Shown in pieces: positions 58,387 through 64,000 of a stretch of 64,000 nucleotides of DNA. Origin of the DNA: Capniomyces stellatus (lineage: Eukaryota; Kickxellomycota; Harpellomycetes; Harpellales; Legeriomycetaceae); contig LUVW01000011.1 in the NCBI GenBank assembly GCA_001661515.1, forward strand, positions 438,043 through 502,042, in the 5' to 3' direction. Under the pieces are notes generated by a model. It was given only the letters and a program-made list of their open reading frames with translations, did no database searches and was not told where the DNA came from. Numbering within the stretch: position 1 is the stretch's first letter; each line of letters opens with the position of its first letter. A program made the position numbers and the translations under genes.

Positions 58387-61300
58387 TTATTTGTATTGAA
58401 AGTTGGAACCAAGATTAGAAGCAGAACCAATCATTAGTCTGGAACCAAAAGCACCAGTACCTGAATTGGCAGCTTTAGAAGCGGAATTGGAATTAGAATT
58501 CTTGTTGGAAGAGTTGGCAAGGGTTAGAGCAGCGACTTGGGACTCCAAAAGAGCGAGTTTGTTGTTGTAAAGAGACATGTTATTGATAAAGTAAGGAGAA
58601 GTGAGATCAGGTGACAATTTATGTCTCCAGGAAAGCTCCATTACATAGTCAGGGGGAAGGAGTGCATTGCAAACAGCAAGAATGGCAACGATACAGTGAT
58701 GAATGTTGTTTTGGACAAAGTAGAGGAAGAGAGACTTGGCAAGTGAAGAGTTGTTTGAGAGTGCAGCAGAGGAAATAGACTCGCTATAGAGGCGATCATT
58801 TTTGCTGAGTTCAATAGATTCAGAGTAACAGTGGGAAGAGTTGAAAAGCATGAGGGCGATTTTTCGGAACTGGATGAGACTGTGGGACTTGAGCTGGTTG
58901 GCGAGTTTGGGGGAATCAAAGTTAGGGTATGAGGAAATACTGGCGGTGAGAGCAGAGTGGTCGTGCTCAGCAATGAAGAGGTCGTTGAGAGCGTGGTTGA
59001 TAGGACGAGAGTTGGACTTTTGAGCATTGAGCAGGTATGGTTTGATTAGAGGCAAATTGTTGGAGGTGGTGAAAAGGGAAACGACTCGAGAGTGGTCGAG
59101 TTTAGCGATTGCAGAGTTGAGCAGGTCGTTGAGCAAGGCTGGGTGGAACTGAAGGTAGAAGTCGATGGCTTGGTAGATGAGCTCAGAATTGGACACCTTG
59201 GCAACAATTTGCTTGAAAGTGATATGGTCCCAAGCAGACTCAGCATGGGCAATAAGGGTGGAAACGGCCTTGTCAAAATCGTCGTGGTGGACGTAGAGAA
59301 ACACGAGTTCAGGCCACAGGTGCATTTGAATGCAGGCGCGAATGACTTTGGGGATATTGATGCGAGACCAGTAGAGTTTGAGGTGGGCCATGACCAGGCC
59401 GGGGGAGTACTTGATGTGCAGCACAGCAAGCTCAGTGAAAATACCCATATGTGCACGTTCAAGAATAAGACCGTTTTGCAGCAGGTCGGCAAGGTCAGAA
59501 ACTTTGCCAAGCGACTCGTACAGCTTTACCAGAGGGCCCAACTCTTCAGGGTGGACTACCAGGTTGAGCCCACACACCTGGGCCAGCTTGAACTCGCCGT
59601 GGGCAATACATGTGGTACATACCTGTTTCCACACAGGGGTGGAGTTGGCCTTGCGCGCGCACTCAACAGCAGCGGAAAAGTCCTCGAGCATGACCAGTGT
59701 GGATGCCAGTTTGGCCCAGTTGGAGATGCTCGAGTACAGGACCTTGGCGGCTGGGAACAGCTGAGCAGCAAAACACCGGTCGCCCACTACCTGGACCTGG
59801 GCAATATTGGGCCCACAAATGATCGCGTCGATGTCGGCTATTCGGTTGGTTTTGGCGTAGGCAAACAGCAGTTCGGTCTCCACCTCCACCTCACGTACCA
59901 CCGTACGCGCCATCTCGAGGTACCGGATCAGCTCACCAAACAGTTCAAGTTCAGTAGCAGCCTGGATCACGCGCCTGAAGTTGGACGCGTCGTTGGCCTT
60001 GATGTACGAGCTGACGGCTTCAGGCAGTTTGGCGTTGAGCAGTTGAGCGTTGGCCAGGCTGCTCCACACTGCTGGCTGGTTGAGCAGATCGGCAAACTCG
60101 TATGCGCGGTCAAGGCTGCCAATATCGTTAATCAGCACGCCAACTGCCTGTGCGTTCATTCCAAACTTGGTGTAGATCAGGAACGCCTCCTCGTGCAGCT
60201 TGTTGACTGTACAGATCGCTGCCACGTCGCCCCCGTCGAATTCATCCAGCTGGCCCACATACTTGGCCACTTTGCTGCTGTCTGCCTTGATTGCTGTCAG
60301 AATCAGCAGGTTCTGCAGGTTTTTGTTGCTGCCAAATGGCGATGCGCGCCCGCTGTTAAGAATGATTTTCTCCAGTAGGTCCAGCAGGTCCTTGGCCAGA
60401 TCTGCCGCCATCAACCCCTTGACCGCCATCGACACTTCCTCTGCACTCACTGCCGCCACGTCTATGCTACTCACCAGTTGGTCCACCAGCGTCTGCCTGC
60501 TGCTTGCATCCACCAAGTCGCCCATCAGCACCTTTCTGTACAGCCCCATATCCTTGCGCTCAAGCACGTGTTTGGCCAGCTGCTTGTACATCCCGCTGCC
60601 CACTGCCAGCCGCACCAGGTCCTCGTCCGTCGACCCTACTGCCTGTGCACTGGTATACGCTACAAATGCTAGGCTTGGGTCCAGCTTCTCAATTGCCCGG
60701 CCCACTACCAGTCCGTCGTACTTTGTGTTTGTTGTCAGAAAGTGTTTTGGTTCAATGTTGGTTTCCACGTACAGTTTTGCCAGTCCGTTGTACACCCCTA
60801 CTTCTGCTCCTGCTTCCATCGACTTTGCCTCCAGCCACTTGTGCAGCAGCTTCAGCCGGCCCCGCTCCTCCACCACCCTGATCAGCTCGTCTACCCTGAA
60901 TCCCCCGCCTACCAACCCCACCAACCGCTTCACAAACTCTTCGTCCGCGTCAACCTCCAAAAGCGCATCCACCACTTCTGGCAGTCTGCTGCTGTTCACC
61001 TGCTGCACGTACATCTCAATGTAACTGTCCTCGCCCCCCTTGTGCAGAAACATTACCAGTTCACGCACGTACCCAAACCGGTCGCACACTATCACCAGCG
61101 GAAGTTGTTCTTTCAGCTGCGCCTCCAGCAAATAATTCTTCACCCGCTCGCCCTCGTAGTACTGGTTGTCCCGCACCACCCGCTCCACCTCCTTCAGCTG
61201 CCCCACCGCACACGACACCTGGATGTACCTGAACACCACGTCTCCATCCTTTGTCGTGTTCACCGCATTGCCCAGGTAGTAGTACAATCCCTCCAAGCAA

Positions 61301-63420
61301 TCGTTGCTCTCAAACATCCCCATCAGCCTCTGCGCCCCAAACTTCTCCGAGTACTTTATCGCTATCTGCACCACCGCCTGCATGTTCGCGCTCTTGTCCG
61401 CCTTCAACATCGCGTCCATCACCGCCAATCCATCCTCCAACCCCACCTCACCTCCCACATAGTCCACCACGAACTCGCCTCCAACTGTACCTGCTGCACA
61501 TCCATGTACAACCACACGTACAATATCTGACACGTCTGTGTACAGTTCCATTGCTCGCTGTACCAGCCCTGCGTCCTCGCACAGCTTTGCAATGTGGTTG
61601 CGGTCAAAGTGGCTGAACACTCTGTTGCCCAGAATCGCGTCTGCCACTTGCGGCGCATTCACCAGGTTCATCTCCAGTAGCTTCGTCTGCATCTCGCCCT
61701 CGTCCTCCCGGTTCTCGCGCAGCACCTCCAGCAGAAAAGTGGTTGTCTGTGGCACCAGGTTGTGGCCCATCAGTACCTCTGCCGCCGTCTCAATACTCAT
61801 TGCCCGCGGTTCCATCTTCACCAGCATTGTTGCCAGCTCGCGTGCCTTGTCCCCGTCCATCCGTGACGCGTGGTGCAGTTGTTCTGTCCAGTTTGGCTCA
61901 TACCCAGTCTTGCTGCTGTACAGTCCGATCTTGTCAAACTGGCCCAGTTGCCCAAAGCACTGCACCGTCTTGGCATGGCAACTCGCCCTCAGGTATATCG
62001 ACAACGCCAGAGTCACGTCGTGTTCGTACACTATGTCTCCCAACTCCTCGCTGCACTCCAGCTTGTTCTCCTTCAGCCAGTTCTCCAGCAGCTGCTTGCG
62101 GTTCATTGCCAACACCGGCTTTGTCAGCTCAATTGCTTCGTACTTGTTCAGCTCTCCAGTCTCCAGAATCGTTGCAAAGTAGTTCAGGATTGGCGACAGT
62201 TGTCCCGCTACGCTTGGCAGGTGTTTCAGCCTCTCTATCGTCTCCACCGTCCGCAGAATCCCATTTGGCGACCGCGCTGCCATCACTGCTGCCTCCATGT
62301 ACTTTCCGCTCCCCAGTTGCTGCTGGAACCGCTGCCCATACAGCTCTTCCGCCCCCGCCAGTCCGCCCCGCCGAGCTAGCCTGAACGCCGTCTCCACGTC
62401 CCGCGTTGTTGCCAAGATGTGCCCTATCACCGTGTCTCTGTTTATATCCACCTTCAGCACCCGCCCCTTCCTATTTATACACATCATCCCCTCCCCGCTC
62501 ATTGCCGTCACAAACACCGTTTCTCCCGAAATCCGCGTTGAAAACACATTCACTCCCGTCTCCACACTAAACACGTGCACAAACCCATACTTTGTCATCA
62601 CAAACACCACCCCGTACGCCCCCGACGTCTGCACTGCTACTGGGAAGTCGTTCACCGCCTCTGCCGGAAATTGCAACTCCACCTTCCTCTTCTCCAACTC
62701 CACATTTCCCTCCACGTGGTCTATCTCCACTATACTCACCTGCCCCCGACTCCCATCCCGGTTCGCCAACACCAATCCCTGCGTCTCCACTCCTCCCCCC
62801 TCCAGCTTTATCTCAAAAAATCCCGCCGCATGCGCCTCAATTATCTGACTCACCCCCTTGTCCCCATTAAACAGCTGCGTCGTCCCCACCACTCTCCCCT
62901 GCTCCTCCCTTATCCCAATCACCAACATCCAGTTCTTCTTCCTATTCGCCGTCGCCCTAATCACCTGCGACCCCTTCAACTTATCGTGCAACACAAACTT
63001 CTTCACCGGATCCGAACTCCCCTCAATCGTCCACAAATAAACCGCCTGCCCCGTCACCAACATTATCTCCTCCGAATTTATCCAATGCCAAAACATCACC
63101 TCCTCCCTCAAACTGCACGACTTTATCTTTGCACTCACCTCCAAATTAAACACCTGCAACTTCTGCCCCGCCTTCAACGCTATTATCATATTCTCCGGAT
63201 TCATTATCGCCGAGTCCGCTGTTATTGGCCGCCTAAACGACTCATTCCCATTCTTTAAATCAATCACATTTACATAATTCGTCTCCCCCTCAACCTCCCT
63301 AACACAAATGTACTTGTCCGACTCCAACGTCACCATGTTGAAGTTTATTTTCCCCCCATCTATCCCTAATTCTGTCAATTGAACAACCTCATTCAACTCT
63401 ATTGGCAATTGATTCTCCAT
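58387..63420 (-). CDS. CHC1: Clathrin heavy chain
   Basis: An uninterrupted 5-kb frame gives 1677 aa, the usual size (about 1675). Three heavy chains form the triskelion that coats vesicles at the plasma membrane, trans-Golgi and endosomes. The N-terminal beta-propeller (about 1-330, LPIELNEVVQLTELGI, then MFWHWINSEEIMLV) binds adaptor clathrin-box motifs. Seven clathrin repeats of helical hairpins make up the leg (for instance YLRASCHAKTVQCFGQLGQ and VIRACIQMHLWPELVFLY). The proximal end and trimerisation region contain SWRHKLSPDL and NNKLALLESQVAAL, followed by a Ser/Asn-rich tail. No introns are seen, in contrast to most minus-strand neighbours. The leader upstream of the ATG is T/C-rich on plus. 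Confidence 0.97.
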   Translation of the reverse strand: MENQLPIELNEVVQLTELGIDGGKINFNMVTLESDKYICVREVEGETNYVNVIDLKNGNESFRRPITADSAIMNPENMIIALKAGQKLQVFNLEVSAKIKSCSLREEVMFWHWINSEEIMLVTGQAVYLWTIEGSSDPVKKFVLHDKLKGSQVIRATANRKKNWMLVIGIREEQGRVVGTTQLFNGDKGVSQIIEAHAAGFFEIKLEGGGVETQGLVLANRDGSRGQVSIVEIDHVEGNVELEKRKVELQFPAEAVNDFPVAVQTSGAYGVVFVMTKYGFVHVFSVETGVNVFSTRISGETVFVTAMSGEGMMCINRKGRVLKVDINRDTVIGHILATTRDVETAFRLARRGGLAGAEELYGQRFQQQLGSGKYMEAAVMAARSPNGILRTVETIERLKHLPSVAGQLSPILNYFATILETGELNKYEAIELTKPVLAMNRKQLLENWLKENKLECSEELGDIVYEHDVTLALSIYLRASCHAKTVQCFGQLGQFDKIGLYSSKTGYEPNWTEQLHHASRMDGDKARELATMLVKMEPRAMSIETAAEVLMGHNLVPQTTTFLLEVLRENREDEGEMQTKLLEMNLVNAPQVADAILGNRVFSHFDRNHIAKLCEDAGLVQRAMELYTDVSDIVRVVVHGCAAGTVGGEFVVDYVGGEVGLEDGLAVMDAMLKADKSANMQAVVQIAIKYSEKFGAQRLMGMFESNDCLEGLYYYLGNAVNTTKDGDVVFRYIQVSCAVGQLKEVERVVRDNQYYEGERVKNYLLEAQLKEQLPLVIVCDRFGYVRELVMFLHKGGEDSYIEMYVQQVNSSRLPEVVDALLEVDADEEFVKRLVGLVGGGFRVDELIRVVEERGRLKLLHKWLEAKSMEAGAEVGVYNGLAKLYVETNIEPKHFLTTNTKYDGLVVGRAIEKLDPSLAFVAYTSAQAVGSTDEDLVRLAVGSGMYKQLAKHVLERKDMGLYRKVLMGDLVDASSRQTLVDQLVSSIDVAAVSAEEVSMAVKGLMAADLAKDLLDLLEKIILNSGRASPFGSNKNLQNLLILTAIKADSSKVAKYVGQLDEFDGGDVAAICTVNKLHEEAFLIYTKFGMNAQAVGVLINDIGSLDRAYEFADLLNQPAVWSSLANAQLLNAKLPEAVSSYIKANDASNFRRVIQAATELELFGELIRYLEMARTVVREVEVETELLFAYAKTNRIADIDAIICGPNIAQVQVVGDRCFAAQLFPAAKVLYSSISNWAKLASTLVMLEDFSAAVECARKANSTPVWKQVCTTCIAHGEFKLAQVCGLNLVVHPEELGPLVKLYESLGKVSDLADLLQNGLILERAHMGIFTELAVLHIKYSPGLVMAHLKLYWSRINIPKVIRACIQMHLWPELVFLYVHHDDFDKAVSTLIAHAESAWDHITFKQIVAKVSNSELIYQAIDFYLQFHPALLNDLLNSAIAKLDHSRVVSLFTTSNNLPLIKPYLLNAQKSNSRPINHALNDLFIAEHDHSALTASISSYPNFDSPKLANQLKSHSLIQFRKIALMLFNSSHCYSESIELSKNDRLYSESISSAALSNNSSLAKSLFLYFVQNNIHHCIVAILAVCNALLPPDYVMELSWRHKLSPDLTSPYFINNMSLYNNKLALLESQVAALTLANSSNKNSNSNSASKAANSGTGAFGSRLMIGSASNLGSNFQYK

Positions 63421-64000
63421 CTTTACTTTCTCTTTTTTTTTTTCCTTTCTTGTTTCTTTTTTCTTGTTTCTCTTTTATTCTCTTTATCCTCCCTATAAAG
63501 TAATATACATTTACTATTACTCTTCATCTCTATACTCTCTCTACTCTCCCATTCACTCCCCTCAACAACCAATCCCCCCCCCTCCCCTTTCTATCCTCTT
63601 CTCATCTTTACTCTCTCTACTCTCTTTACTCTTTTTCTTTCTTTCTTTCTTTTCAACCATCTTTCTCATTTTCATATTTTATTTGTACTTTTTTTCTCTA
63701 CTTACTTTTATTTACTTTTACTTGTTTCAATTCTGACTTTGAATTCAGTTTAAAAAGCTGCAATATATTTATACTCCTGCAAAATTACACTTTTATTGTC
63801 TCCTTTTCGCCAACTTTATTTTCCTCGTTTCATTTCCTTCATTACTCTTTCCTTTCTTCATTGTAACCTCTATTACTTTTTCTACTTATACTCATTTTCT
63901 TCTCTTTTCCTCCTAATTTATCCTCTACCATTCGCTTGTTTGTTTACGTCTTTTGATTTGTTTACCTTAATCTCTCCTTTTTCATCCAAATTTGTCTTTT
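63421..64000. other. Clathrin heavy chain promoter/leader
   Basis: This is strongly T/C-rich on plus (A/G-rich on the coding strand), with CTCTCTA and TTTC repeats. No gene is visible to the window end. Confidence 0.7.

Noticed and set aside
59092..61530. Several long plus-strand frames (up to 428 codons) opposite clathrin heavy chain
   Set aside because: They arise from the codon bias of the sense gene; composition is His/Gln/Leu-rich and they show no domain.
1..64000. Transposons, CRISPR arrays, viral genes or rRNA
   Set aside because: I looked for reverse transcriptase, transposase or integrase motifs, regular spaced repeats and rRNA-like stretches and saw none.

Overview
The window is AT-rich nuclear DNA from a fungus. 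Typical eukaryotic genes are split by short GT-AG introns (about 80 to 290 bp, donors mostly GTAAG or GTATG). Single-copy fungal housekeeping genes sit beside secreted, low-complexity cell-wall-type proteins, one of which ends in a CBM19-like chitin-binding module. Long homopolymers, microsatellites, Asn/Ser/Gln/Glu-rich proteins and the gene set fit an early-diverging lineage. A Kickxellomycotina/Harpellales-like fungus is my guess, but the sequence does not prove it.

Layout. (1) 0.3-4.2 kb: three minus-strand tandem paralogues of a small secreted 8-cysteine protein with a GPI-type tail. (2) 6.8-9.1 kb: a three-exon polytopic membrane protein of unknown function. (3) 9.7-11.6 kb: QTRT2, the accessory subunit of tRNA-guanine transglycosylase, in four exons. 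(4) 11.6-19.4 kb: gene-poor DNA holding tiny related CxxC reading frames at 12.15, 14.09 and 15.32 kb, and probably a relic at 13.3-13.5 kb. (5) 19.4-28.5 kb: a giant (about 2966 aa) Bud4/anillin-like septation or bud-site protein with ankyrin-like and PH regions. (6) 28.9-34.0 kb, minus strand: PEX3 (five exons) and a mitochondrial DEAD-box helicase of the MRH4/DDX28 type (six exons). (7) 34.9-36.3 kb, minus: COX12/COX6B and an unrecognised small gene. (8) 36.9-40.5 kb, plus: a CaMKK/SAK1/Ssp1-like kinase with two very large insertions in its catalytic domain. (9) 40.8-45.9 kb, minus: a single-pass membrane protein and a beta-TrCP-like F-box/WD40 protein. (10) 47.2 kb: tRNA-Lys(UUU). (11) 49.2-53.4 kb, plus: two related secreted repeat proteins. 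(12) 54.2-63.4 kb: SSL2/XPB and BET5/TRAPPC1 on plus, converging on clathrin heavy chain on minus.

Functionally this is a mixed chromosomal segment rather than one pathway. Its themes are membrane traffic (clathrin, TRAPP), organelles (PEX3, COX12, mitochondrial helicase), tRNA modification, transcription/repair (XPB), signalling and ubiquitin ligation, plus surface proteins. Leaders and promoters tend to be purine-rich on the coding strand, which helps predict orientation. The best candidates for something undescribed are the CxxC micro-ORF family, whose similarity runs on past its stop codons, and the kinase with the split activation segment. Intron boundaries were inferred by eye from splice consensus, reading frame and family similarity, not from transcript data.
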